A stretch of DNA of 64,000 bases, from contig JBAZVI010000001.1 in the NCBI GenBank assembly GCA_041660925.1, positions 434,001 through 498,000 on the forward strand. Direction: 5' to 3'. Made by a program: the position numbers and the translations under genes. Source of the stretch: Elusimicrobiota bacterium (GTDB lineage Bacteria > Elusimicrobiota > Elusimicrobia > UBA1565). Position 1 is the first letter of the stretch; each line of letters starts with the position of its first letter. The notes under the pieces are model-generated. The model was not told where the DNA came from and did not search any database. It saw nothing but the letters and a program-made list of their open reading frames with translations. This document shows, one piece after another, positions 48,950-56,608 of this stretch.

Positions 48950-49290
48950 CAGTGCCTCCCGGCGAAATCCCGGGCGAAGGCCCGGCGCGCGTAGTCGGCG
49001 ACCCGCGCCTCGAAGCGCTCGTAGCGCTCCACGAAGGTCCGCGCGTAGGGCGTCAGGCGCGCGCCGCCCCGGTCGTTGCCGCCGCGCCGGCGCAGGAGGA
49101 ACTCCTTGTCGGTGGCCGACTCGAGCGCCTTGAGGATGCGGTGCGCCTTCGCGTAGGACATCCCCATCTCGCGCGCCGCGAGGAGGATGGAGCCCTTGCG
49201 CTCGACGCCGCGCAGGAGCCGCACGAGCCCCGCGCCCATGAACGGCGCTCCGCGGTCGTCGGCTATGCTCAGCTTGACCCGTGCCTGCAC
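48949..49290 (-). CDS. ModE-like winged-helix regulator without molybdate-binding domain
   Basis: 113 residues, a LysR-type/ModE N-terminal winged helix: GLVRLLRGVERKGSILLAAREMGMSYAKAHRILKALE and then GGNDRGGARLTPYARTFVERYERFE. It lacks the molbindin repeats of E. coli ModE, so molybdate sensing must occur otherwise, or it only recognises DNA. It is first in the molybdenum cofactor operon. The start is GTG 49290 with no ribosome-binding site, and a TAGAAT box ends 6 nt upstream, so translation is probably leaderless. It may autoregulate. Confidence 0.88.
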   Translation of the reverse strand: MQARVKLSIADDRGAPFMGAGLVRLLRGVERKGSILLAAREMGMSYAKAHRILKALESATDKEFLLRRRGGNDRGGARLTPYARTFVERYERFEARVADYARRAFARDFAGRH

Positions 49291-49296
49291 CGTTGT

Positions 49297-49302
49297 ATTC
49301 TA
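49297..49302 (-). promoter_or_regulatory. -10 box of the molybdenum cofactor operon
   Basis: Minus-strand TAGAAT, six nt before the GTG of the ModE-like gene. No convincing -35. Just upstream CGATATAT resembles half of the E. coli ModE operator, but the other half is missing. Confidence 0.55.
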
Positions 49303-49323
49303 GAAAATATATCGGACACAGGC

Positions 49324-49368
49324 CGCAAAACCGAAGGCCCTCCTTTATGAGGGGCCTTCGGTTTTGCG
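49324..49368. terminator. Perfect 17-bp hairpin terminator
   Basis: Arms 49324-49340 and 49352-49368, 11-nt loop; the A-rich and T-rich stem ends (AAAA/TTTT) allow a bidirectional intrinsic terminator. It carries the stop codon of the nucleotidyltransferase gene in its loop and ends 22 nt upstream of the -10 of the molybdenum operon. Confidence 0.85.
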
Positions 49369-50100
49369 CCCGCCATATGCGGTACCTGCGGGTCCTGCGA
49401 TACGACGAATGAGTTCCAGACACCTCTTCGAGCGCCTCTCCCCCTCAGCGACGGGGCTTCCCGCAGACAAATGCCCCTCCAAACTCTGAAGGAATCGGCC
49501 GTCCGCCAGCATGCGCGAGAACTCCTCCTTCAAGTATTGGCGCACATCGCCTGGAGCGGCATCGATCTTCTCTTCTATCCCTGGGTGTCCATCCAGAAGC
49601 GCGACCACGTCTTCGAGGTCCGGGCTGGCCTGAAAATCCTCACGCCCGCGATCGCGGAAAGCTTCCAGTTTCGAAGCCAGCAGGTAGGGGGCGGAGAAAA
49701 CATGGATTCGCTCCCCCCGCGGGAGCACGACTTGCTCCGCATGCGTCACCGCATCCCGATACCAGCGATTGCGGAATCCCAGGACATCGCCCTCCGCCGG
49801 CATCACGTCGACTTTGATTCCGCAGAAGAGCCAGCGGCAGATGGGAGAACCCGGCGACATCGAATGCTCGAAACCCAGGGACCTCAACTCAGCCTCGAGC
49901 GCGTGGTATTCAGACCTCTCGACGACTTCCACGACACAGTCGACGTCGTCGGTCGCACGAGTAGGGGGAGCGGCAGGATCGAGAATGAAAAGATCGATCG
50001 TGGCGCCGCCGACGAAGACGACCTTCTCCTTCAGGTCCTTAAGTCCCCGGGCGACGGTACCCAGCATCTCGACGTTGAGCGAGGGCGTTCTAGGCTGCAT
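49345..50100 (-). CDS. AbiEii/DUF1814-like nucleotidyltransferase (toxin-like)
   Basis: 251 residues from ATG 50100. VVFVGGATIDLFI and TRATDDVDCVVEV match the glycine pair and the D-x-D metal site of the nucleotidyltransferase fold found in AbiEii/MenT-type toxins. KVDVMPAEGDVLGF, YLLASKLEAFRDRGREDF and DLEDVVALLDG are further family-like segments. Overlaps the upstream HTH gene by 11 nt. Base composition is less GC-rich than neighbours, consistent with transfer. A toxin role is inferred from family and pairing. Confidence 0.8.
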   Translation of the reverse strand: MQPRTPSLNVEMLGTVARGLKDLKEKVVFVGGATIDLFILDPAAPPTRATDDVDCVVEVVERSEYHALEAELRSLGFEHSMSPGSPICRWLFCGIKVDVMPAEGDVLGFRNRWYRDAVTHAEQVVLPRGERIHVFSAPYLLASKLEAFRDRGREDFQASPDLEDVVALLDGHPGIEEKIDAAPGDVRQYLKEEFSRMLADGRFLQSLEGHLSAGSPVAEGERRSKRCLELIRRIAGPAGTAYGGRKTEGPS

Positions 50101-50614
50101 GCAGACGCCGCTCAAGCTCTTCGGCTGCGATCTGCCGCTCGCGCGCTCGCCCCACCCGAAGGGCATCGACGAGCGCCAGGAGTTCGTGCAGCGCTGGGTC
50201 CCTCATCGCGGCATGAGGGACCGAGGGATACAGGGGCTCGATAGCCTGTCCCCGCATGGACCCTTCGCCGGAGGGCCAGACATACTGGTCGTTCTCGTTG
50301 GAAACGATTCCCCGTGAGAGGGGAGGAGCGGAATGAGCGGTAGGCACGCCTCGACTGAGCGAACCCGGCTCGGCGGGATAAACGTACTTGAGCCCGTGGA
50401 CGACGAATTCCAGAAGCGCGGCTCGATTGATCTTCTTCCGGGAACTGTCGAGCAGCCTGGAACGCTTGCAGCGCTCCAACGCCATGCTGACTTCGGAAAC
50501 CGATAGGCCGAGTTCCTGGGACAGGTCGACAAGCCGCCAGGAACGTTCATTGGATGCCGTCATTTTCAGCAGCACGACCATATCCTGAGGTTTAAAGCAT
50601 CTAATTAATCCCAT
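50090..50614 (-). CDS. Winged-helix protein, likely antitoxin partner
   Basis: 174 residues. N-terminal HTH segment (SWRLVDLSQELGLSVSEVSMALERCKRSRLL), middle linker, C-terminal helix ending RERQIAAEELERRLHAA. It precedes and overlaps the nucleotidyltransferase gene, the order expected of an antitoxin. ATG 50614 has no ribosome-binding site and lies 6 nt after a perfect TATAAT, so it is probably translated from a leaderless mRNA. It may repress its own promoter. Confidence 0.7.
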   Translation of the reverse strand: MGLIRCFKPQDMVVLLKMTASNERSWRLVDLSQELGLSVSEVSMALERCKRSRLLDSSRKKINRAALLEFVVHGLKYVYPAEPGSLSRGVPTAHSAPPLSRGIVSNENDQYVWPSGEGSMRGQAIEPLYPSVPHAAMRDPALHELLALVDALRVGRARERQIAAEELERRLHAA

Positions 50615-50620
50615 GGTGTT

Positions 50621-50649
50621 ATTATAACAGATAATTCCTCATTTCGCAA
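50621..50649 (-). promoter_or_regulatory. Promoter of the toxin-antitoxin-like pair, leaderless
   Basis: Minus strand: TTGCGA (50644-50649), 18-bp spacer, TATAAT (50621-50626), then six nt to the ATG at 50614. Confidence 0.8.
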
Positions 50650-50735
50650 ATCGCGAAAAGCGGAATTCAAATTAAAAGAAATATGATTAAAAGCAAAGGC
50701 CCCTACTGAAGGAGGAGCCTTCGGTATGACTTCGG

Positions 50736-50755
50736 TAGCGCGCTGAAGCGCGCTA
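50736..50755. terminator. Short perfect hairpin after tdk
   Basis: TAGCGCGCT/AGCGCGCTA (50736-50744, 50747-50755), 2-nt loop, six nt past the tdk stop. Upstream of it, 50690-50735 holds GGCCCC...GGAGCCTTCGG, a further imperfect stem, and an AT-rich stretch reaches to 50627. Likely the end of the tdk operon. Confidence 0.6.
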
Positions 50756-50760
50756 AGGGT

Positions 50761-51360
50761 TCACGCTCTCGAGAAACACCTTCGGCAGCGCGCCTCATAC
50801 TGGTCGGAAGCCCCGACGCTGATGCGCTTTCGCGTGTGCGAGAGCCGCTGGCTGCGGTTGGCGGGGGCGCCGCAGACGACGCAGATGGCCAGGTTCTTGG
50901 TGACGAACTCGGCGACGGCCATGAGGCGGGCGACGGCGTCGAAGGGCCGGCCCAGGTAGTCCTGGTCGAGGCCGGCGACGATGACGCGGCGGCCCTCGTC
51001 GGCGAGCTTCTCGCAGACCTCGACGATCTCGGGGCCGAAGAAGTGGACCTCGTCGATGCCGACGACCTGCGTGTCGGGCTTCACCTTCTCGAGGATGTCC
51101 TTCGCCGTCTTCACGGGGCAGCAGGGGACCTTGGCGAGGTCGTGGGAGATGATGTGGTTCTTCCCGTAGCGCACGTCGAGCGCGGAGTTGAAGGTCTGGA
51201 CCTTCTGGCGCGCGATGTTGGCCAGGCGCAGGCGGCGGATGAGCTCCTGGGTCTTGCCCGAGAACATGCTCCCGCAGACCACCTCGATCCAGCCCGAGGA
51301 GAGCCCCTGCGGGCGCAGGCGCGCCGAGGCGTCGTCCGAACGCATGAGTGCCTGCATCAT
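50761..51360 (-). CDS. tdk: Thymidine kinase, type II
   Basis: 199 residues. P-loop GSMFSGKTQELIRRLR, Walker-B-like VVGIDEVHFF, the lasso region CVVCGAPANRSQRL and C-terminal YEARCRRC giving the four zinc cysteines. It phosphorylates thymidine for salvage. Start at the first of two ATGs, overlapping the stop of the dehydratase gene (ATGATGA). Confidence 0.96.
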   Translation of the reverse strand: MMQALMRSDDASARLRPQGLSSGWIEVVCGSMFSGKTQELIRRLRLANIARQKVQTFNSALDVRYGKNHIISHDLAKVPCCPVKTAKDILEKVKPDTQVVGIDEVHFFGPEIVEVCEKLADEGRRVIVAGLDQDYLGRPFDAVARLMAVAEFVTKNLAICVVCGAPANRSQRLSHTRKRISVGASDQYEARCRRCFSRA

Positions 51361-52424
51361 CCCTTCCTCCCCGTGTATTGCTTCTTGATGTAGCCCTTAT
51401 AGCCGCGGTGCTCCTTGAGCGGCTTCCACCAGGCCGGGTTCGCGCGGTACCATTCGACCGTCGCGCGCAGCGCCTCGTCGTAGCCAAAGGCATGCTTGAA
51501 GCCGAGCTTCAGCAGCTTCGAGCAGTCGAGCGCGTAGCGGCGGTCGTGGCCCGGGCGGTCGCTCACGCGCTTGACGAGCTCCGGCCCGACGCCCATGACG
51601 CCGCGGACCTTCTCGACGAGCTGGCGGTTGTTGAGCGAGCGCGTCCCGCCGATGTTGTAGATCTCGCCGACCGCGCCCTTGCGCAGGACGAACTCGATGG
51701 CGCGGACGTGGTCCTCGACGTAGACCCAGTCGCGCACGTTGAGCCCGTCGCCGTAGAGCGGGAAGGGCTTGCCCTCGATCCAGTTCGTGATCATGAGCGG
51801 CAGGGCCTTCTCGGGGAACTGGTAGGGGCCGAAGTTGTTGGAGGCGCGCGTCACGACCGCGGGCAGGCCGAAGGTCACGACGTAGGAGCGCACGAGCAGG
51901 TCCGAGGCGGCCTTCGAGGCCGCGTACGGGCTGTTGGGCAGGAGCCGGTCGCCTTCGCGGGAATGGCCCTTCTCCACGCTGCCGTAGACCTCGTCGGTGC
52001 TCACGTGCACGAAGCGACGCACCTTGTGGCGCAGCGCGGCGTCGAGGAGGACCTGCGTGCCGACCACGTTGGTACGCAGGAACACGCCGGGCTCGAGGAT
52101 GGAGCGGTCGACGTGGCTCTCGGCGGCGAAGTGCACGACGGCGTCGCAGCCGTCGATGGCGCGCTCGACCGCGGCCGCGTCGGCGATGTCGCCCTTCACC
52201 CAGCGGTAGCGCCGGTCGGCGCGCAGGCATTTCTCCTTTCGCGCCGCCCTCGACGCGCTCGGGCCCGCGGCGAGGACGGAGCGGAGGTCGGCGAGGCTCG
52301 CCGGGTTGCCCGCGTAGGTGCAGAGGTCGAGGTTGACGACCCTGTCGGAGGGGTAGCGGCGCAGGTGGTGGCGGACGAAGTTGGACCCGATGAAGCCGAG
52401 CCCGCCGGTGACGAGGAGCTTCAC
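51357..52424 (-). CDS. rfbB: dTDP-glucose 4,6-dehydratase
   Basis: 355 residues from GTG 52424, whose bases overlap the epimerase stop (GTGA). Short-chain dehydrogenase fold with TGGLGFIGSNFV, VSTDEVYGS (catalytic T-D-E), YAASKAASD (Y-x3-K), and YGDGLNVRDWVYVEDH. Makes dTDP-4-keto-6-deoxyglucose for rhamnose-type surface sugars. The longer frame upstream is a shadow of the epimerase gene. Residue block PSASRAARKEKCLRADRR is an insertion relative to typical RmlB. Confidence 0.95.
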   Translation of the reverse strand: MKLLVTGGLGFIGSNFVRHHLRRYPSDRVVNLDLCTYAGNPASLADLRSVLAAGPSASRAARKEKCLRADRRYRWVKGDIADAAAVERAIDGCDAVVHFAAESHVDRSILEPGVFLRTNVVGTQVLLDAALRHKVRRFVHVSTDEVYGSVEKGHSREGDRLLPNSPYAASKAASDLLVRSYVVTFGLPAVVTRASNNFGPYQFPEKALPLMITNWIEGKPFPLYGDGLNVRDWVYVEDHVRAIEFVLRKGAVGEIYNIGGTRSLNNRQLVEKVRGVMGVGPELVKRVSDRPGHDRRYALDCSKLLKLGFKHAFGYDEALRATVEWYRANPAWWKPLKEHRGYKGYIKKQYTGRKG

Positions 52425-53386
52425 TTTTGGTGCCCGTGCTTCTTCGCGAAGTAGTCCTTCACGAAGTAGTCCCAGGTGTCGCGCAGGCCGTGCTCGAAGT
52501 TCATCGCCGGCCTGTAGCCGAGCAGGCGCTTCGCCTTCGAGACGTCCGCGAAGGTCTTGCGCACGTCGCCCTGGCGCATCGGGCTGTGGATCCTCTTGAG
52601 GGGATGCCCCACGAGCTTCTCGATGACCGCGATGAGGTCGAGCAGGGAGTAGGTCTTCCCGTTGGCGACGTTGAAGGTCTCGCCGACGCCCTTCGCCGAG
52701 GTCGCCGCGAGGATGTTCGCCTGCACGACGTTGGCGATGTGGGTGAAGTCGCGGGTCTGCTTGCCGTCCCAGTGCACCTCGAGGGGCTCGCCGCAGTAGG
52801 CCTGCTCCATGAACTTGGGGACGACGGCGGAGTACAGGGACTCGGGGTCCTGGCGCGGGCCGAAGACGTTGAAGTAGCGCAGCGCGATCGTCTCGAAGCC
52901 GAAGTTCTTGGTGAAGCACTTGCAGTAGTGCTCGCCGCAGAGCTTGCTGGCCGCGTACGGGCTCACCGGCATCGGGCACTGCTCCTCGCGCTGGGGGAAG
53001 AGCTTCGTGTCGCCGTAGGCCGAGCTCGTCGAAGCGTAGACGAAGCGCTTCACCTTCGCCTCGCGGGAGGCGATGAGCATGTTCAGCGTCCCGGTGGCGT
53101 TGGAGCCGTGGGAGTCGATGGGGCGGTCCACCGACTTGGGCACCGAGCGGATGGCGGCCTGGTGGATGACGTAGCGGACCCCGCGCACGGCCTTCTGGCA
53201 GGTCTTGAGGTCGCGGATGTCGCCGCGGACGAGGTCGACCTTGGAGACGAAGGAGGCCATGTGCTCCTTCTTCCCCGTCGAGAAGTTGTCGAGGACGCGG
53301 ACCTTCTTGCCCTTCTTGACCAGCGTCTCCGCGATGTGGGAGCCGATGAAGCCCGCTCCGCCCGTCACCAGCCAGATATCAGCCAT
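52421..53386 (-). CDS. NAD-dependent sugar nucleotide epimerase (GalE/WbpP-like)
   Basis: 321 residues, extended SDR. TGGAGFIGSHIAETL, ASTSSAYGDT (catalytic Ser), YAASKLCGE (Y-x3-K), and LRYFNVFGPRQDP. It is nearest the UDP-glucose/GlcNAc 4-epimerases, with UDP-glucuronate epimerases an alternative. ATG at 53386 has CGAGG upstream, and a perfect TATAAT lies at 53428-53433 (minus). First gene of a sugar-nucleotide operon with the dehydratase and tdk. Confidence 0.93.
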   Translation of the reverse strand: MADIWLVTGGAGFIGSHIAETLVKKGKKVRVLDNFSTGKKEHMASFVSKVDLVRGDIRDLKTCQKAVRGVRYVIHQAAIRSVPKSVDRPIDSHGSNATGTLNMLIASREAKVKRFVYASTSSAYGDTKLFPQREEQCPMPVSPYAASKLCGEHYCKCFTKNFGFETIALRYFNVFGPRQDPESLYSAVVPKFMEQAYCGEPLEVHWDGKQTRDFTHIANVVQANILAATSAKGVGETFNVANGKTYSLLDLIAVIEKLVGHPLKRIHSPMRQGDVRKTFADVSKAKRLLGYRPAMNFEHGLRDTWDYFVKDYFAKKHGHQK

Positions 53387-53427
53387 GTAGCCTCGTGTAG
53401 ATGGGGCCTCGGCCCCGATGTGGGGTG

Positions 53428-53433
53428 ATTATA
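53428..53433 (-). promoter_or_regulatory. -10 box of the epimerase operon
   Basis: Minus-strand TATAAT within GGTATAATC, leader about 35 nt; a GGGGCC/GGCCCC hairpin sits in the leader. No good -35 found. Confidence 0.5.
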
Positions 53434-53488
53434 CCTTTTCAAACGCGCTCGTCCCTGCGGGGAGAAGAGGATGACGGGTGGAGTCCCA

Positions 53489-53652
53489 AGAACTCCTTCC
53501 AAGGGCCTACCTTCGTTGGCGAAATCGAGGATTTCGGAGCGAGACGAGACGCGCAGGAGCGCGGCGTAGCAGGGCTACGTAAGCTCCGAGCACCGAAGTC
53601 GCAGCCCGAAAGCCTCGATTGCAGCAGAAGGGAGGCCCTTGGAAGGAGTTCT
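53489..53652. repeat. Palindromic repeat element, copy 3 (single core unit)
   Basis: 164 bp bounded by perfect 20-bp arms (53489-53508 and 53633-53652); the right arm runs into the proS stop codon. Read on the minus strand, the core has TTTCGGGCTGCGACTTCG, a variable hairpin (53565-53570/53574-53579), then GCGCTCCTGCGCG and CTCGTCTCGCTCC, matching the units at 18349 and 62399. AATCGAGG/CCTCGATT pairs flank the core. Confidence 0.82.
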
Positions 53653-55225
53653 AATACGATCTGGACATCACGACCCGGCGCTTCGAGGGCTTCCCGGTCA
53701 GGATGCAGACGCCCTCGCCGCGGGCCACCTCGGGGACCTGGTCCTCGAAGGGGAGGCAGCGGATGGTGGTCTCATAGCGCTTGGCCATCTCGTCCTCTTC
53801 CGCCCGGCCGCCGGCCCAGTGCACCCAGGCGAAGCCGCCGTCCTCCTTCTTGAAGAAGGCCTCGTAGTCCTCGAGCTTGTCGATGACCCGGCTGCGCCGC
53901 TCGCGAAGGAGCCGCGCGCGCTCGAGGAGTTCCTTCTGCATCGTCTCGAGGGTCGGCTTCACCGAGGCGATGGCCTCGGCGCGGGGCACGAAGGCCTTGC
54001 GGCGCTTGCGCAGCTCCTCGGGGGTCTCCCCGGGCTTCTCGATGAGGAAGCGGCGCACGAGGCAGAGCGAGCCCTTCTCGAGGTCCTTGGGACCGACCTC
54101 GATGCGGATGGGCACGCCCTTGGCCTCCCACTCGTAGTACTTGGCGCCCGGCATGACGCCCTCGCGGTCGTCGACGCGCACGAGGACGCCCTGGGCCTTG
54201 AGCTCGTCGGCGACCCGGCGGGCCTCCGCGACCGTCTTCACGCGCTCTTCCTCGCTCTTGTGGATGGGGATGATCACGACCTGGATCGGCGCGAGCTTGG
54301 GCGGCAGGATGAGGCCCGAGTCGTCGGAGTGCGTCATGATGAGCGCGCCGACCAGGCGCGTGCTCACGCCCCAGCTCGTCGCGTAGACGAACTCGAGCTT
54401 CCCTTCCTTGTTGAGGAACTTGACGTCCGCGCCCTTCGAGAAGTTCTGGCCGAGGTAGTGGCTCGTGCCCATCTGCAGGGCCTTGCCGTCCTGCATCATG
54501 CCTTCGATGCAGAGCGTCTCGAGGGCCCCGGCGAAGCGCTCGCCCTCGGTCTTGGCGCCCTTGAGCACCGGGACCGCCATGACGTTCTCGGCGAAGTCGG
54601 CGTAGACGTCGAGCATCCGCCAGGTCTCCTCGAGCGCCTCCTTCTCGGTCGCGTGGGCGGTGTGGCCCTCCTGCCAGAGGAACTCGGTCGTGCGCAGGAA
54701 GAGGCGCGTGCGCATCTCCCAGCGGACGACGTTCGCCCACTGGTTGATGAGGAGCGGGAGGTCGCGGTAGCTCTCGATCCAGTTCTTGTACTGGGCCCAG
54801 ATGATGGTCTCGCTGGTGGGCCGGACGACGAGCGGCTCCTCGAGCTTCGACTCGGGGTCCACGACGACCTCGCCGTCCTTCGACATGAGGCGGTGGTGCG
54901 TGACGACCGCGCACTCCTTGGCGAAGCCGGCGGCGTGCTTCTCCTCGCGCGTCAGGAAGGAGAGCGGGATGAAGAGCGGGAAGTAGGCGTTGACGTGGCC
55001 GGTCGCCTTGAAGCGGTCGTCGAGTTCGCGCTGCATGCGCTCCCAGATGGCGTAGCCGTGGGGCCGGATGACCATGCAGCCGCGCACCGCGGAGTGCTCG
55101 GCGAGCTCGCCTCGGCGGACCACGTCGAGGTACCACTGCGCGTAGTCCTGAGCGCGCGGGGTGAGGCCGTCGCGGTCGGTGGTCGGCTGCTGGCGCTGGG
55201 GCTGTGTCGGCGTCGGTTTGCTCAT
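53651..55225 (-). CDS. proS: Prolyl-tRNA synthetase, archaeal/eukaryote-like type
   Basis: 524 residues, class II aaRS without the bacterial INS editing domain. YFPLFIPLSFL, RPTSETIIWAQYKNWI (motif 2 region), GHTAHATEKEA and MQMGTSHYLGQNFSKG-type segments, with a C-terminal zinc-binding-like domain and terminal Tyr (ends SRSY), mark the archaeal-type ProS. AGGAG lies 7 nt before the ATG at 55225. A TAGAAT box at 55248-55253 (minus) gives it its own promoter at the end of the upstream gene. Stop codon abuts the palindromic element. Confidence 0.95.
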   Translation of the reverse strand: MSKPTPTQPQRQQPTTDRDGLTPRAQDYAQWYLDVVRRGELAEHSAVRGCMVIRPHGYAIWERMQRELDDRFKATGHVNAYFPLFIPLSFLTREEKHAAGFAKECAVVTHHRLMSKDGEVVVDPESKLEEPLVVRPTSETIIWAQYKNWIESYRDLPLLINQWANVVRWEMRTRLFLRTTEFLWQEGHTAHATEKEALEETWRMLDVYADFAENVMAVPVLKGAKTEGERFAGALETLCIEGMMQDGKALQMGTSHYLGQNFSKGADVKFLNKEGKLEFVYATSWGVSTRLVGALIMTHSDDSGLILPPKLAPIQVVIIPIHKSEEERVKTVAEARRVADELKAQGVLVRVDDREGVMPGAKYYEWEAKGVPIRIEVGPKDLEKGSLCLVRRFLIEKPGETPEELRKRRKAFVPRAEAIASVKPTLETMQKELLERARLLRERRSRVIDKLEDYEAFFKKEDGGFAWVHWAGGRAEEDEMAKRYETTIRCLPFEDQVPEVARGEGVCILTGKPSKRRVVMSRSY

Positions 55226-55253
55226 ATGGGGCTCCTAGAGGAAAGACATTCTA

Positions 55254-55877
55254 TCATTCTCGCCCGGAGCGGATGGGCGTGGGCTCGATGGCGCTCGGCG
55301 CGACGGAAGTGGCGCCGACGGCTCCGAAGGGCTTCGGTCGGGCGAGCGGGGCCTTCGCCCCCTTCGCGGGACGGCCGCCCTTGCGCAGCGACTCTCCGAA
55401 AGAGGAGGAGCTCCCGGCGGCATCCCCGGCCGCGCGGGAGGTCCCGTCCGCGGCCCGGGCGTCGTCGGCCGGGGGGACGGGGAGCGGGGAGGTCGGCGCC
55501 AAAGAGGCGGGGTCGGGCTCGGGCACCGCGGGGACCCCGCTGGACCCCGCGGCACTGGCCGAGTGGAGAACAGCCGCGGCCTGCGCCGGCAGCATCCTGA
55601 AGAAGCCGTCGGCGGCCGAGACCACCGGCGCGCCCGACGAGCGCGCCGGGTCGCCGGACGGGACGGACCGGCGCGTCCAGGACGGAGGCGGGAGGTCGAG
55701 GGCGCCGACGCCCCCTCCCGCTGAGAGGTTCGGGGAGCCGAGCTCGGCGGCGGCGACGGGCAGGGCGCCGAAGAAGTCCGCGACGTCCTTCCTCACCCAG
55801 TCCGTCAGGCCCGAGGGAGGCGGCTCCTCCGCCGCCGCGGGGAGGACCAGGAACGCGGCGAGCAGGAGTCCGCTCAC
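55254..55877 (-). CDS. Exported Ala/Pro/Ser-rich protein
   Basis: 207 residues from GTG 55877 (GTGA overlap with the nucleotidyltransferase gene). Signal peptide (1-16), TDWVRKDVADFFGALPV helix, then low-complexity Pro/Ala/Ser sequence and a basic end. No cysteine or catalytic motif. Function unknown; co-transcribed with the cell-wall recycling genes upstream. Confidence 0.6.
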   Translation of the reverse strand: MSGLLLAAFLVLPAAAEEPPPSGLTDWVRKDVADFFGALPVAAAELGSPNLSAGGGVGALDLPPPSWTRRSVPSGDPARSSGAPVVSAADGFFRMLPAQAAAVLHSASAAGSSGVPAVPEPDPASLAPTSPLPVPPADDARAADGTSRAAGDAAGSSSSFGESLRKGGRPAKGAKAPLARPKPFGAVGATSVAPSAIEPTPIRSGRE

Positions 55878-56608
55878 GCCCCTCCCGTCTCGGAGAGATG
55901 CTTCCGGAGGCGCTCGAGCCGCTCGGGCGTGTCGATGCCCGCCCAGAAGCTCCCGTCGCTGCGGAAGGCGCGGAGGACTTCACCTTCCCCGGCCAGGCGC
56001 AGGTAGGTCTGATTGATGGAGAAGACGCCCTCCTCGCTCATGCGCGCGAAGAGCCGCGGGGAGATCACATGGACGCCGTCGAAGGCCAGGCGCTCGACGC
56101 CCTCGGCGGGCGCTCCGGCCCACTGGATGCCCCCCTCCGCGGGGGCGTCCCGGCCGCGCAGGCGCCCGTCCCGGTCGAAGAGGAGGTAGCGGCTGCTCGG
56201 GCGGGAGCGCACGGCCAAAGTCGAGAGCGCGCCCGAGGCCTCGTGCGCCCGGAGCATCGCCCCGAGGTCGGAGTCGGTGCAGATGTCCACGTTATGGAGG
56301 AAGAAGGGCTTCCCGTCGTCGAAGAAGCTCCCGGCGTTCTTGAGCCCGCCGCCCGTGTCGAGGAGCCGCTCCTCGCGCGAGAACGCGACGCGCAGGCCGA
56401 AGCCGTCGTGCGCGCGCAGGTAGTCCTCCACCTGGGCGCCCAGATGCCAGAGGTTCACGACGACCTCGCGCACGCCGACGGCCTTCAGACGCAGAAGGAC
56501 GCGCTCGAGCATCGTCTTCCCGCCGGCCTCCACGAGGGCCTTGGGCGTGCGCTCCGTGAGCGGACGCAGGCGGCGGCCTTCGCCGGCCGCCAGCACCATC
56601 GCCTTCAC
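55874..56608 (-). CDS. Sugar-1-phosphate nucleotidyltransferase, MurU-like
   Basis: 244 residues from GTG 56608 (GTGA overlap with the kinase gene). VKAMVLAAGEGRRLRPLTERTPKALVEAGG is the nucleotidyltransferase signature, with HNVDICTDSDLGAML as the metal-binding region and ERLLDTGGGLKNA as in MurU/HddC. Directly after an AmgK-like kinase, the likely reaction is MurNAc-1-P plus UTP to UDP-MurNAc (peptidoglycan recycling). Other NDP-sugars remain possible. Confidence 0.88.
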   Translation of the reverse strand: MKAMVLAAGEGRRLRPLTERTPKALVEAGGKTMLERVLLRLKAVGVREVVVNLWHLGAQVEDYLRAHDGFGLRVAFSREERLLDTGGGLKNAGSFFDDGKPFFLHNVDICTDSDLGAMLRAHEASGALSTLAVRSRPSSRYLLFDRDGRLRGRDAPAEGGIQWAGAPAEGVERLAFDGVHVISPRLFARMSEEGVFSINQTYLRLAGEGEVLRAFRSDGSFWAGIDTPERLERLRKHLSETGGA

